From assembly GCF_002088945.1 (NCBI RefSeq), contig NZ_NCSU01000011.1:124001-188000 (forward strand): a stretch of 64,000 nucleotides of DNA, written 5' to 3'. Shown here piece after piece: positions 25,778-34,680 of this stretch (positions are counted from its first letter, which is position 1; every line of letters starts with the position of its first letter). The stretch is from Henriciella pelagia (GTDB lineage: Bacteria; Pseudomonadota; Alphaproteobacteria; Caulobacterales; Hyphomonadaceae). Both the position numbers and the translations under genes were made by a program. The notes below the pieces were generated by a model, which was not told the DNA's origin, did not search any database, and was given only the letters and a program-made list of their open reading frames with translations.

Positions 25778-27136
25778 CTAGCCACGCCGCCAATAGTCGC
25801 GATTCTCCGGCAGGGCAGGGTCTGTGACGTTGCGAATATCGTTCGCGCGGCGCGATTCGAAGGAGTTCTTCGGAAGGTCCTGAAGCGCCCGCTGGGCGAA
25901 GATATAGGCGCGCTGATAGTCGCCGATATGATAGGCGGACTCCGCTGTCGCAAGTTCAGCTTCCGGACGCCGGTCCTGCTTTTCCAATGCGATGGCAAGC
26001 TGCGACCAGGCGAATGAATTGTTTGGTTCCGTGATCAGCGCATCGCGCAGGGCTTCTTCGCCTGCTTCCACATCGCCTTCATCGGCCCGTGCGATCAGCG
26101 AACGCGCATAATTGATGAGCAGCAAGGGATGATCTGGAAGGAATTCCAGCGACTTGGCATGCGGTTCCACCGACTCTGCCGCCTTGCCCATTTCAAACAG
26201 AGCCTGGCCTTTCACTTCCCAGTAATAGGGGTTTTCCGGAAATTCCTCGAGCAGCGAGTCGATTTCCCTAAGCGTACCAGTGAGGTCAGCCGACTGCATG
26301 GAGGCGATCGCGCGGGCATAGCGTGCCGCTTCGCTGTCGTCACCCGGCGGGTATTTCTGGTAAACCCGGGCCAGCGGTTCAAGAAAACCAATCAGCTTGG
26401 CTTGCATCAGCTCAAACTGGCGTTGCGTCTTCGGATCGGTCGGCACATCCATCAGGCCGGTGTCCTGCGCAAGGGCACGGGTCGTGCGGATACGGTCAGA
26501 CGCCAGCGGGTGAGAGCGGAAATAAGGGTACCGGCGCGCCTCCGACAGCACTTCCTGATAGCGATACTTGTCGAAGAATTCCACGATGCCTGCGGGCGAC
26601 TGGCCGAGTTCGGCGAGGTAGGACACGGCCGCTGCGTCGGCGGTCGCTTCTTCTGCGCGAGTGTGAACGAAAAAGTTGAGGGCAGCAAATTGCTGCGAGC
26701 TGGCGATCAGCGCTGCGCCAGCATCGCCAGCGCCAGCTGCAATGGCGAGCACGCCAAGACCGATCGAGACAAGCGCGGGGCGGCTGGCCACAGAGGCTGC
26801 GCGACTGCGTGAGACCGTGTGGCCGCAGGCAATGTGGCAGGTTTCGTGGGCGATGACGCCTTTCAGCTGCTCCGGCGTGTCGGCCGCAATCAGCAGGCCA
26901 GTATGCAAGTGGATGCGCTGTCCGTTCGCGACAAAGGCGTTCAGGCTCGGATCATTGATGATGTACAGGCCGACATCCTGCGGCTTCAGACCAGCAACAT
27001 CGAGAATCGGATCGGTCCACTCGCGTAGCGTGGTCTCGATCTCTGCATCGCGGATCAGGCTCTGGGCGCTTGCCGTTGCAACGCAGGCGACGGCGGCGAT
27101 GGCGGCAAGGGCGGTCTTGAAGAGACGGAACGTCAT
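25778..27136 (-). CDS. M48-family periplasmic metalloprotease with TPR region (BepA-like)
   Basis: A 452-residue exported zinc protease. It has a signal peptide (1-24, TASA-Q), the zinc site HETCH at 97-101 and the third-ligand motif E163-x-x-x-D167 (AEEATADAAA), followed by helical repeats that look like TPRs (for example NPYYWEVKGQALFEMGKAAESVEPHAKSLEFLPDHP and NNSFAWSQLAIALEKQDRRPEAELATAESAYHIGDYQRAYIFAQRAL). This is the BepA/YfgC plan; the E. coli relative assembles or degrades outer-membrane proteins. It lies upstream of the DsbA-like gene with about 80 bp between, suggesting an envelope quality-control unit. Confidence 0.92.
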   Translation of the reverse strand: MTFRLFKTALAAIAAVACVATASAQSLIRDAEIETTLREWTDPILDVAGLKPQDVGLYIINDPSLNAFVANGQRIHLHTGLLIAADTPEQLKGVIAHETCHIACGHTVSRSRAASVASRPALVSIGLGVLAIAAGAGDAGAALIASSQQFAALNFFVHTRAEEATADAAAVSYLAELGQSPAGIVEFFDKYRYQEVLSEARRYPYFRSHPLASDRIRTTRALAQDTGLMDVPTDPKTQRQFELMQAKLIGFLEPLARVYQKYPPGDDSEAARYARAIASMQSADLTGTLREIDSLLEEFPENPYYWEVKGQALFEMGKAAESVEPHAKSLEFLPDHPLLLINYARSLIARADEGDVEAGEEALRDALITEPNNSFAWSQLAIALEKQDRRPEAELATAESAYHIGDYQRAYIFAQRALQDLPKNSFESRRANDIRNVTDPALPENRDYWRRG

Positions 27137-27219
27137 TTGTTGGCCTCGAATGTCTTGAACGCCAGCCTAGGCAAAGATTACGGCAAAGGCGAGACGCGGA
27201 TTACGCGATGACTGCACTG

Positions 27220-28236
27220 TCATTCTGCGTCTGAAGGCAGGATGAATGCAAATTCCGGCGAGAGTGTCGCCTTGACCATGTCACCCGGTAGAGGACGCTG
27301 AGGCCCAATGCTCACCGCCCGAAATGTGCCACCGGATTCATCGATGAGGTCGAGTTCGATCAACGTCGACGCCCGCTTGGAGGCCTGTACACGAAAAGAC
27401 GCCGAGGCCTGCGGGTCGATCTGAATGGCTTCGGGGCGCAGATGATAGGTGTCGGCCTCTGGCAGCTGAGAGCGCCAGCTCTCTGGCATGTCTTCGCGCC
27501 TGACGCTCTGGAGCGGACCAAGGGCCCGCGCGACCGCCAGCGAATTGGGATGCAGGTAAAGTTCCTCTGGCGTGCCTTCCTGCAAGATGACGCCATCCTT
27601 CATCACCGCGACCCTGTCTGCGTCCCGCATCGCTTCGGAGGCGTCATGGCTGACGAGAAGGGCCGGAATACCTGATGCAGCAACAGCTTCCAGCGCAATC
27701 CGCCGGACATCGCTGCGCAGCGTAACATCAAGCCCGGAGAAGGGCTCATCCATCAGTATCGCGACAGGCTTCGCGGCCAGGGCCCGCGCAATCGAGACGC
27801 GCTGCTGTTCGCCGCCGGACAACTGATGCGGAAACGCGTTGGCGCGGTGACTGAGGCCGAGCTTGTTCAGCCATTCCAGTGCAATCCGCCGCCGCTCCGT
27901 CTTCGGCGTGCCGGCAAGGCCAAAGCCGACATTGTCGATAGCATTCAGGTGCGGAAACAGCGCAAAATCCTGAAAGATCAGTCCGATATTGCGATCTTCG
28001 GCCGGAACCTGACCGCTTACGGAAGACAGGACATCGTCGCCGAGGCGGATTTCCCCTTCATTGACCGGTTCCAGCCCTGCCATGAGCCGAAGCAAGGTCG
28101 ACTTGCCGGCGCCGGACATGCCCAGAAGCGCTGTGATCTCGCCCGGACGGAGCGTCAGCGATGCCTTGTTGACCACGCCTTTGGTGCCATAGGCGCGGGA
28201 TACGCCGTCGGCGATCAATGGCAATTTGTCTGTCAT
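27220..28236 (-). CDS. fbpC: Ferric-iron ABC transporter ATP-binding protein
   Basis: Energising subunit of the iron uptake transporter encoded with the next two genes. The 338 residues show Walker A GMSGAGKST, Q-loop (IFQDFALFPHLNAIDNVGFGL), signature LSGGEQQRVSIARAL, Walker B AILMDEPFSGLD and the H-loop SHDASEAM. A C-terminal TOBE-like domain (about 240-338) follows, as in FbpC. Its ATG overlaps the permease stop by 4 bp. The ferric substrate is inferred from the binding protein. Confidence 0.92.
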   Translation of the reverse strand: MTDKLPLIADGVSRAYGTKGVVNKASLTLRPGEITALLGMSGAGKSTLLRLMAGLEPVNEGEIRLGDDVLSSVSGQVPAEDRNIGLIFQDFALFPHLNAIDNVGFGLAGTPKTERRRIALEWLNKLGLSHRANAFPHQLSGGEQQRVSIARALAAKPVAILMDEPFSGLDVTLRSDVRRIALEAVAASGIPALLVSHDASEAMRDADRVAVMKDGVILQEGTPEELYLHPNSLAVARALGPLQSVRREDMPESWRSQLPEADTYHLRPEAIQIDPQASASFRVQASKRASTLIELDLIDESGGTFRAVSIGPQRPLPGDMVKATLSPEFAFILPSDAE

Positions 28237-29855
28237 CCCGCCGACCTCGCTTCGCCTGCACGCGTGAGCTGTAACGACAACAGGATCACGGGCACAAGGC
28301 CTGCAGCCGTGATCAGCAGGGCTGGCAGCGTTGCGGCGGCCAGCCGTTCATCACTCGCATAGGCATGCGCCTGCACGGCGAGCGTGTCCCAGTTGAACGG
28401 GCGCAGCATCAGCGTCGCTGGCAGTTCCTTCAGGATTTCGACAAACAGGATGATCGCCGCCGCCGCGGCGCCAGACATGGCGACCGGCAGGTCGACTCGC
28501 AACAGGCGCTGCATGCGGTGTGCGCCGAGGCTTCGAGCCGCATGGCTGAGACTGGCCGGGGCGCGCGAGAAGGCCGCGCTCAGCGGTTCGGCGCCAGCGG
28601 CTGTGAAGCGGCTTGCATAAATCCAGACCAGGAAGACCAGCGCGGCCGGGCCGGCCACCGAAAAACTGGTCCAGGACAGGATGAACAGCGCGCCGAGGGC
28701 AAGGACGATGCCGGGCGCGGCGTATCCTGCGCCAGCACTGATCCGCCCGATGAGCTGGCTCGTCCTGTTCTGCCGCGCGCCGATCACGACGGCCAGCGCC
28801 AGGACAAATGCCAGCGCTGAGCCCGCCGCTGCCAGCGTCAGCGAATTGAAGAAGGGGCGCCAGATTTCGCCATGCCCGAGGCCGGTTTCGGCGCTCAGCC
28901 AGATCAGTCGGGAGACCGGGAAGACGAAGGCAAGCAGGAGCACGGCGCTACAGCCCGCAAAGATCAGCCACCGCGCGGCCTTGCCTGATTGCTGCCGTCT
29001 CGGCGTACGCCACCGCGTGGCCGTCTGCTGGATGCCGCCCCTGCCGCGCGCCGCCCGTTCGGCGAACTGTAGTGCAAAGGCGATGAGGATGAGCAGGAAA
29101 GCCAGTCTTGCAGCGACAGCCGGTTCACTGAAGCTGTGCCAGGCCCGGAAAATACCGACGCTGAGCGTCTGGACGCCGAGATAGCTCGCTGCGCCATAGT
29201 CGGCGGCTGTCTCCATGAGGGCGAGCGCGAGGCCTGCAAAGATGGCCGGGCGTGCCGCCGGGATGGCGACCGACAGGAACAGCCGGCGCGGCGAGGCGCC
29301 AAGGCTCCGCGCAGCTTCCATGGTGCAGAGGGAGAGGTTCGAAAACGCGGCCCGTGCAGTGAGATAGGCATAGGGGAACAGGGCGCAGGCCATCACGAAG
29401 GAGAGGCCCGGCACCGAATACAGGCTCGGAAACCAGTAGTCGCGCGCTGACAATCCTGTCGTTTCGCGCAGGACGCTCTGCAGCGGGCCGGCAACATCCA
29501 TGATGTCGGCCCATGAATAGGCCAGCACATAGCCCGGCGTCGCCAGCGGTAGGATCAGCGCCCATTCGAAAAAGCCGCGGCCCGGAAACTCATACAGGCT
29601 GACAAACCATGCTGTCGGCACCGCGAAGAGGATGATCAGCAGTGCGGTCAATAACAGCACGCCTAGCGTCGTCAGCGTGTATCCAAGCAGCTGTGTCGAT
29701 ACGATGTGAGACCACGCCTCGCCCCCGCCCCCGACCAGACCGGTCATGAGGGCGATCAGGACGGGTGCGCCGATCACCAGCGCTGCAATCAGCGTGATGA
29801 CCGGCAATGATCTCATGCGCGTTGCGAGTTTGAAGGTCGAGGGTGCGGCTTGCAT
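28233..29855 (-). CDS. fbpB: Ferric-iron ABC transporter permease (fused double permease)
   Basis: A 540-residue inner-membrane permease with two BPD-type halves in one chain and about 12 hydrophobic segments, as in FbpB/AfuB. The two EAA-type loops are visible (MEAARSLGASPRRLFLSVAIPAARPA and SHAARSLGAHRMQRLLRVDLPVAMSG). I place the start at the ATG at 29855, 11 bases after the fbpA stop; a TTG at 29876 in the same frame would overlap that stop. It sits between the binding protein and the ATPase and overlaps the latter by 4 bp. Confidence 0.9.
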   Translation of the reverse strand: MQAAPSTFKLATRMRSLPVITLIAALVIGAPVLIALMTGLVGGGGEAWSHIVSTQLLGYTLTTLGVLLLTALLIILFAVPTAWFVSLYEFPGRGFFEWALILPLATPGYVLAYSWADIMDVAGPLQSVLRETTGLSARDYWFPSLYSVPGLSFVMACALFPYAYLTARAAFSNLSLCTMEAARSLGASPRRLFLSVAIPAARPAIFAGLALALMETAADYGAASYLGVQTLSVGIFRAWHSFSEPAVAARLAFLLILIAFALQFAERAARGRGGIQQTATRWRTPRRQQSGKAARWLIFAGCSAVLLLAFVFPVSRLIWLSAETGLGHGEIWRPFFNSLTLAAAGSALAFVLALAVVIGARQNRTSQLIGRISAGAGYAAPGIVLALGALFILSWTSFSVAGPAALVFLVWIYASRFTAAGAEPLSAAFSRAPASLSHAARSLGAHRMQRLLRVDLPVAMSGAAAAAIILFVEILKELPATLMLRPFNWDTLAVQAHAYASDERLAAATLPALLITAAGLVPVILLSLQLTRAGEARSAG

Positions 29856-29866
29856 CTGGATCCAGG

Positions 29867-30937
29867 CTAGTTCCAACCTGCGCCATCATAGATGCGTTGG
29901 GCTGCGGCCTGATTTTCACCGAAGGCGCTCAGACGCATGTCGCTCTCTTCAAAGGCAGGTATGCGCTCGAGACCGGCTGGACGCTCGGTTTCCTCAATCA
30001 CTGGAATCTCCTTGGTTTCATCGACCAGCAGGGCCTGACCTTCAGGGGTCAGCAGAAACTCGATGAATTGCAAGGCAAGATCTGCGTTCTGCGAATGGGC
30101 GGCAAGGGCCGCGCCGGTGATGTTGACATGCACGCCTGTCTCCGGCCCGAAACTCGGGAAGAGGAGTTCGGTCGCGTTCGCGGCATTGCGGGTGGTCGAA
30201 GAGCCGCTCTCGGTCATCCGGACCCAGTAATAATGGTTGGTAATGGCGACACCGCAGAGGCCTGCAGCGACGGCCTCGATCTGATCTGTGTCACCGCCCT
30301 GCGGCTGGCGAGCCATGTTGTCGACCACGCCCTCTGCCCACGCAGCAGCTTCATCCGCGCCCCAGCGCTCGATCATCTCGCCCATGAGGGACAAATTGTA
30401 GATATTGGTCGATGAGCGCACGCAAATTTCGCCCTCGAGCGATGGGTCGGCGAGGTCCTTCCACTCGTCGACCTGATCGGCCGAAATGCGTTCCGGATCG
30501 TAGGCAACGCCGCGCACGCGCCGTGCAAGCCCCACCCATTGGCGCCCGTCATCCAGAAGGCGCGCGGGAATACGGCTTTCAAACTCGCCTTCGGGAAGCG
30601 CCTGCGTCAGGCCGGCATCCTCGAACCGCCAAAGTGCGCCGGCATCCGAAGCGATGATCAGGTCGGCCGGGCTGTTCTCGCCTTCGGCCTTCATCGTTTC
30701 AAGCAGCTGATTGGCGCCCGCCTCGCGATAGAGCACCTTGACCCCGGATGCCTTTTCGAAGGCTTCATACATCAGGCGGTCGGAATCGTAGTGGCGCGCC
30801 GAATAGATGCGAAGCGTGCCATTGGAGCCGACCTCCACATCCGTATTTGCCGGTGCGTTTTCGGATGGGGCGGGGGAGCAGGCTGCCATCGCGCCTGCCA
30901 GCGCCAGTGCTGGGAGAAGTGTTTTCATCAGAGCCAT
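29867..30937 (-). CDS. fbpA: Ferric-iron ABC transporter substrate-binding lipoprotein
   Basis: Periplasmic iron-binding protein, here probably lipid-anchored: the 356-residue product starts MALMKTLLPALALAGAMAAC, a lipobox ending at Cys20. It carries the FutA/FbpA signatures IYSARHYDSDRLMYEAFEKA, ADLIIASDAGALWRFEDAGL, VRSSTNIYNLSLMGEMI, RQPQGGDTDQIEAVAAGL and the metal-binding tyrosines in TNHYYWVR. It is the first gene of fbpA-fbpB-fbpC, and a Fur-like palindrome lies 19 bp before its start, consistent with iron repression. Confidence 0.93.
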   Translation of the reverse strand: MALMKTLLPALALAGAMAACSPAPSENAPANTDVEVGSNGTLRIYSARHYDSDRLMYEAFEKASGVKVLYREAGANQLLETMKAEGENSPADLIIASDAGALWRFEDAGLTQALPEGEFESRIPARLLDDGRQWVGLARRVRGVAYDPERISADQVDEWKDLADPSLEGEICVRSSTNIYNLSLMGEMIERWGADEAAAWAEGVVDNMARQPQGGDTDQIEAVAAGLCGVAITNHYYWVRMTESGSSTTRNAANATELLFPSFGPETGVHVNITGAALAAHSQNADLALQFIEFLLTPEGQALLVDETKEIPVIEETERPAGLERIPAFEESDMRLSAFGENQAAAQRIYDGAGWN

Positions 30938-30955
30938 ATAGTGGCTGTCTCACAA

Positions 30956-30972
30956 TTGAGAAGCATTCGCAA
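30956..30972. promoter_or_regulatory. Fur/Irr-like palindrome upstream of fbpA
   Basis: TTGAGAAGCATTCGCAA is an inverted repeat (TTGnGAA-3-TTCnCAA). Read as the Fur 7-1-7 pattern TGAGAATnATTCTCA, it matches 12 of 14 arm positions. It ends 19 bp from the fbpA start codon, the right place for a repressor of the ferric transporter operon. Which regulator binds (Fur, Irr or another) cannot be told from sequence. Confidence 0.6.
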
Positions 30973-31069
30973 CTGGGAGAGGCAGAGTGTCTCACTTAAC
31001 GTGTCGAACCGCGTCATTCTGGCGGTTGAGGCTAGGATCGGCGCCTTTGCCCGACTACATGCAGTGTCG

Positions 31070-32170
31070 ATGACAGTGAGCGCCTCATCCAATCCCTCAT
31101 TCCGGCGGCGGATCGCCGTGGCCGGTGCGGGCGTTATCGGCCTGTCCTGCGCTTTCGAGCTGGCCCGGCGAGGGCACGCCGTCACATGCTTCGACGGCGG
31201 CGATGTCCGCCGGACGACCAGCTGGGCGGCCGCCGGCATGATTGCGCCAGCCTATGAAATGTATCTTCACGGTGGGGAAACTGGCAGCGCGCTCAACGAA
31301 CTTTCCTTTGAAAGTGCGCGCCTCTGGGAGAGTTTTGCGCCGGCGGTCAGACAGGTCTCCGGCATGCCCGTCGGATACAGCAATGCGCCAACACTCGCAG
31401 TCGCCCAGTCGAGCGAGCAACGGGCAGGGCTACGGGCACTACAGGCCGCGCTGAGAGAGATTGGCCACACCGCTTACTGGATCGACCGGGAGCGTGCGAT
31501 ATCCCGGCTTGGTCTCTCGGCGCGTGTCGATGCCGTGCTTGAACTGACGAGCGACCATCAGGTCGATAATCGAAGACTGCTCACAGCCCTCCGCACCGGG
31601 CTTCGCAATCTCGGCGGGGCCGTGGTGAGTCACCACATTGGCTCACTCGAAGACGCTAGCCGGCTCGGAGGTTCAGCTCCCTTCGATGCGATCATCTGGG
31701 CGCGCGGCTGCCATGAGCGTGGCGTGACCCGGCATGTGAAAGGGCAGGCGCTGGCACTGCATCCGGTCGAGGGCATGCCGGCGGAAGTGGTCCGGTTCGG
31801 AAGTGGCTACATCGTGCCGAAGCCCGACCGCATCATCATCGGCGCGACAAGTGAAGCGACCTATTCACATCCGGGGGTGGATGCAGCCGCAATTGAGGCG
31901 CTCTTCCGGTCCGCCTGCAACATTGTCCCGGGACTGCGCACGGCCCGCCGCCTGGAAAGCTGGTCCGGGCTACGCCCAGGCTCGGTCGATGCCGCCCCCA
32001 TCATCGGCCAGCACAGTGACAGGGAGTTCGTCGCAACCGCACACTACCGGAATGGAATTCTGCTCGCGCCGGCCACCGCGCAGCGGATTGCCGACATGGT
32101 CGAAGGCAAACCCAGTTCGCCACGTGCTGAAAGTTTTTCACCAGACCGTCCGGCGATTGCGACGGTTTGA
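31070..32170 (+). CDS. thiO: Glycine oxidase-like FAD-dependent oxidoreductase (ThiO-like)
   Basis: DAO-family flavoprotein; ThiO oxidises glycine to the imine used by ThiG. The 366-residue product has a Rossmann GxGxxG at the start (IAVAGAGVIGLSCAFELARRGHAVTCFD), the TTSWAAAGMIAPAYE motif typical of ThiO, YIVPKPDRIIIGATSE, and a C-terminal SWSGLRPGSVDAAPIIG followed by HYRNGILLAPATA. I take the ATG at 31070; a GTG at 31064 in frame is possible, and no strong ribosome site is seen. It lies about 6 kb from thiSG but fits their pathway. Other amino-acid oxidases of this family remain possible. Confidence 0.83.
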   Translation: MTVSASSNPSFRRRIAVAGAGVIGLSCAFELARRGHAVTCFDGGDVRRTTSWAAAGMIAPAYEMYLHGGETGSALNELSFESARLWESFAPAVRQVSGMPVGYSNAPTLAVAQSSEQRAGLRALQAALREIGHTAYWIDRERAISRLGLSARVDAVLELTSDHQVDNRRLLTALRTGLRNLGGAVVSHHIGSLEDASRLGGSAPFDAIIWARGCHERGVTRHVKGQALALHPVEGMPAEVVRFGSGYIVPKPDRIIIGATSEATYSHPGVDAAAIEALFRSACNIVPGLRTARRLESWSGLRPGSVDAAPIIGQHSDREFVATAHYRNGILLAPATAQRIADMVEGKPSSPRAESFSPDRPAIATV

Positions 32171-32225
32171 AACTGGATTTCAGGACGTGGCCAGTCTAGG
32201 TGGTTGGCTGTAGGAGGATACACAC

Positions 32226-33398
32226 ATGCACTCAATCGGTCAGATGACGGAAGATCAGCTCGCGATCAAGGACGCTGTGGAGCGGACCTGTAGCCAGTTT
32301 GACGATGAATACTGGTCCAGGACCGATGAGACCGGCAACTGGCCAGAGGCCTTCTGCGACGCGATGGCAGAGGGCGGCTGGCTCGGCGTCGCATTTCCCG
32401 AAGAATATGGTGGTGCCGGCCTTGGCCTGACGGAAGCGGCACTCGTCATGCAGACGGTAACCCGCTCCGGCGCTGGCTATTCAGGTGCATCGGCAATCCA
32501 CCTCAACATCTTTGGCCCGAAGCCTCTGGAAAAGTTCGGGACCCCGGAACAGAAGCAGGAAAACCTGCCGCGCATCATCTCCGGCGAAGAGAAGATGTGC
32601 TTTGCGGTCACCGAGCCCAATTCCGGCCTCGACACATCCAGCCTGGAAACAAAGGCTGAGCGCACGAATTCCGGCTATACGATCAATGGCCGCAAGATCT
32701 GGACGACGGGCGCCCAGCGAGCCGACAAGATCCTGATCATTGCGCGCACAACGCCAAAGGATCAGTGTTCCAAGCCGTATCTCGGCCTCTCTCTATTCTA
32801 CACCGACCTCAACCCGAACAAGATTGAACGCAAGCCGATTCCGAAAATGGGCCGCAAGGCGGTCGAATGTAACATGCTCTATATCGATGGCCTCGAAGTG
32901 CCAAAGGAGCATCTGATCGGCAAGGAAGGCGAGGGCTTCAAATACCTGCTCCAGGGCCTCAACCCGGAACGCGTCCTCTTCGCCGTCGAATCCATCGGCC
33001 TCGGTTTCGCCGCGCTTGAGCGCGCCGCAACCTATGCCAATGAACGCGTCGTATTCGGCCGCCCGATCGGCCAGAACCAGGGCATCCAGCATCCGCTCGC
33101 CAAGAGCTGGGCAGAGCTGAAAGCCGCCGAACTCCTCGCCTACAAGGCGGCCGGTCTCTACGATATGGGTCAGGACTGCGGAGCTGAAGCCAATGCCGCG
33201 AAATATCTCGGCACCGAAGCTGGGTTCCGCGCGTGCGAGAACGCCGTGCTCACGCATGGCGGCATGGGATACGCGAAAGAGTATCATGTCGAGCGTTACA
33301 TGCGCGAAGCCATGCTCGCCCGCATTGCCCCGGTCAGCCGTGAGATGATCCTGAATTTCCTGGCCGAGCGCGTGCTCGGACTGCCGAAGAGCTATTGA
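32226..33398 (+). CDS. Acyl-CoA dehydrogenase (IVD/LCAD-like catalytic Glu)
   Basis: FAD enzyme that introduces an alpha-beta double bond in acyl-CoA. The 390 residues have the three family domains, with CFAVTEPNSGLDTSS and KIWTTGAQRADKILIIART in the beta domain and RVVFGRPIGQNQGIQHPLAKSWAEL in the C-terminal helices. The position that holds the catalytic Glu in most acyl-CoA dehydrogenases (YEGTS) reads IAPVS here, but Glu248 in LNPERV matches the Glu of isovaleryl- and long-chain-type enzymes. AGGAGG precedes the ATG. The substrate is unknown. The end overlaps the convergent sulfotransferase by 7 bp. Confidence 0.92.
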   Translation: MHSIGQMTEDQLAIKDAVERTCSQFDDEYWSRTDETGNWPEAFCDAMAEGGWLGVAFPEEYGGAGLGLTEAALVMQTVTRSGAGYSGASAIHLNIFGPKPLEKFGTPEQKQENLPRIISGEEKMCFAVTEPNSGLDTSSLETKAERTNSGYTINGRKIWTTGAQRADKILIIARTTPKDQCSKPYLGLSLFYTDLNPNKIERKPIPKMGRKAVECNMLYIDGLEVPKEHLIGKEGEGFKYLLQGLNPERVLFAVESIGLGFAALERAATYANERVVFGRPIGQNQGIQHPLAKSWAELKAAELLAYKAAGLYDMGQDCGAEANAAKYLGTEAGFRACENAVLTHGGMGYAKEYHVERYMREAMLARIAPVSREMILNFLAERVLGLPKSY

Positions 33399-34027
33399 GG
33401 CCCTTCGACAAAGGATTTCATGAGCTCGTGGAACTCGTCAGTCGAATTGGTGCGTGGATACGGCGTGTCAGGCACCGGGACGCCCAGAAAGGCGCAAAGT
33501 GGCTCCCAGCCATCCTTGGCCTCGTGGACAAGCAGTCGTCCCTCTGGATAGGCGGCTTTCACCGCCGCTTCGTGTGCCTCGAAGGCAGCGATCGCGCCGT
33601 CCTTGTCCGTCATGCCGCCCAGGCTGCGACCAATCACGACCTTTTTGACCATTTCGATCCAGCCTTGGAGGTGCGGCGGCGGCCCGCGCTCGTCGAGCAG
33701 GCTGGGCAGAATGGTGTTTGAAAAGCTTTTCCACCAGCTTTCAGCGGAGCGGGTCGAGAGAATCATCTTCGCCTCGGGAAAGGCAGCGTGGACGTCGCGC
33801 CAGAAGGCCGCCGTTGGCCAGTCCACGGCACTTGAAAAGCCATCGTAGATCGCGTTCCAGTCGGCCTTTCCGTCCACCGCATCATTCCAGAGCGGCACCT
33901 GCTCGGGTCCGTTCTTCACCACTTCTTCCATATGATGGCACGGCGCGCCGAGCAGCTGCTCCAGCGCCAGCTTGAGCGACATAGTTCCTGTCCGGCCAAA
34001 GCCGGCGCTGATGACTTTCAGTGACAT
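33392..34027 (-). CDS. Sulfotransferase-family protein
   Basis: A 211-residue P-loop protein of the sulfotransferase superfamily, which transfers sulfonate from PAPS. The start at 34027 (MSLKVISAGFGRTGTMSLKLALEQL) follows GGAGGGG and carries the 5'-phosphate-binding loop GRTGTMS at about 10-16. A region near the middle (AKMILSTRSAESWWKSF) matches the 3'-phosphate-binding strand-turn, and WEPLCAFLGVPVPDTPYPRTNS is the common C-terminal motif of this bacterial subgroup. The acceptor is unknown. It overlaps the convergent acyl-CoA dehydrogenase by 7 bp. Confidence 0.87.
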   Translation of the reverse strand: MSLKVISAGFGRTGTMSLKLALEQLLGAPCHHMEEVVKNGPEQVPLWNDAVDGKADWNAIYDGFSSAVDWPTAAFWRDVHAAFPEAKMILSTRSAESWWKSFSNTILPSLLDERGPPPHLQGWIEMVKKVVIGRSLGGMTDKDGAIAAFEAHEAAVKAAYPEGRLLVHEAKDGWEPLCAFLGVPVPDTPYPRTNSTDEFHELMKSFVEGPQ

Positions 34028-34126
34028 GCGTCCCCTCCACAAAATGCGGCCCACCGCCGCGACCCTCCAGATAGCATGAGGCGAACCGGGCGAGAAGTAA
34101 AACGGCTTCGCGGCGACCGTAGCCAG

Positions 34127-34555
34127 CTACTTCTTTGGCTTGCGCATGATTGTACCCGAGAAATTGAGGCAGGGCTTTCCGTCACCGGTGATGAGGCCAC
34201 GTACGAAGATGAGGGACCGGCCAGCCCTCAGCACGTCTCCGCGCGCCTCAATATAGGTCCCTTCGACAGGGCCTGAGAGGAATTCGGAGTTGAACGCCAC
34301 CGTCAGGCCATACTCGTCCTGGATGTGTTCATGCGCAATCGCAAAAAGGGCATAGTCGGCGAAGGCCATCAGGCAGCCGCCATGCACGACACCGCCCGCA
34401 TTCATGTGCTTGCGCTCGGCCCGGAAAGCGGCGACCGGCCCTTGTTCATCCGCGCGAAAATAGAACGGGCCCGCCGTCTCATACTCAAACGGCTCGGTCG
34501 GCCAGGTTTGCCAGCCGGCAAACTCGCCCTGCTTGATCTCTACTGTTTTCGTCAC
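34127..34555 (-). CDS. PaaI/YdiI-type hotdog thioesterase
   Basis: A 142-residue hotdog-fold protein, likely hydrolysing acyl- or aryl-CoA. The start is a GTG at 34555 with AGGAG six bases upstream; the longer frame (to 34633) lacks a good site. The family motif is NAGGVVHGGCLMAFADYALFAIA, with the conserved HGG and Asp, followed by TVAFNSEFLSGPVEG and the strand GRSLIFVRGLI. It is divergent from the acyl-CoA dehydrogenase at 34681 and may act in the same CoA metabolism. Confidence 0.83.
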   Translation of the reverse strand: MTKTVEIKQGEFAGWQTWPTEPFEYETAGPFYFRADEQGPVAAFRAERKHMNAGGVVHGGCLMAFADYALFAIAHEHIQDEYGLTVAFNSEFLSGPVEGTYIEARGDVLRAGRSLIFVRGLITGDGKPCLNFSGTIMRKPKK

Positions 34556-34680
34556 GCATGTCTCCTGAATCGCTCGGTCGTGCGCAAACTGCGACGATGA
34601 TGCCCCAACGTCCAGCCTTGCCCTTCGACTCAATTGCCATCAAAGCGTATGATGAAAGAAAATAGGTGTAGGAGACTATC

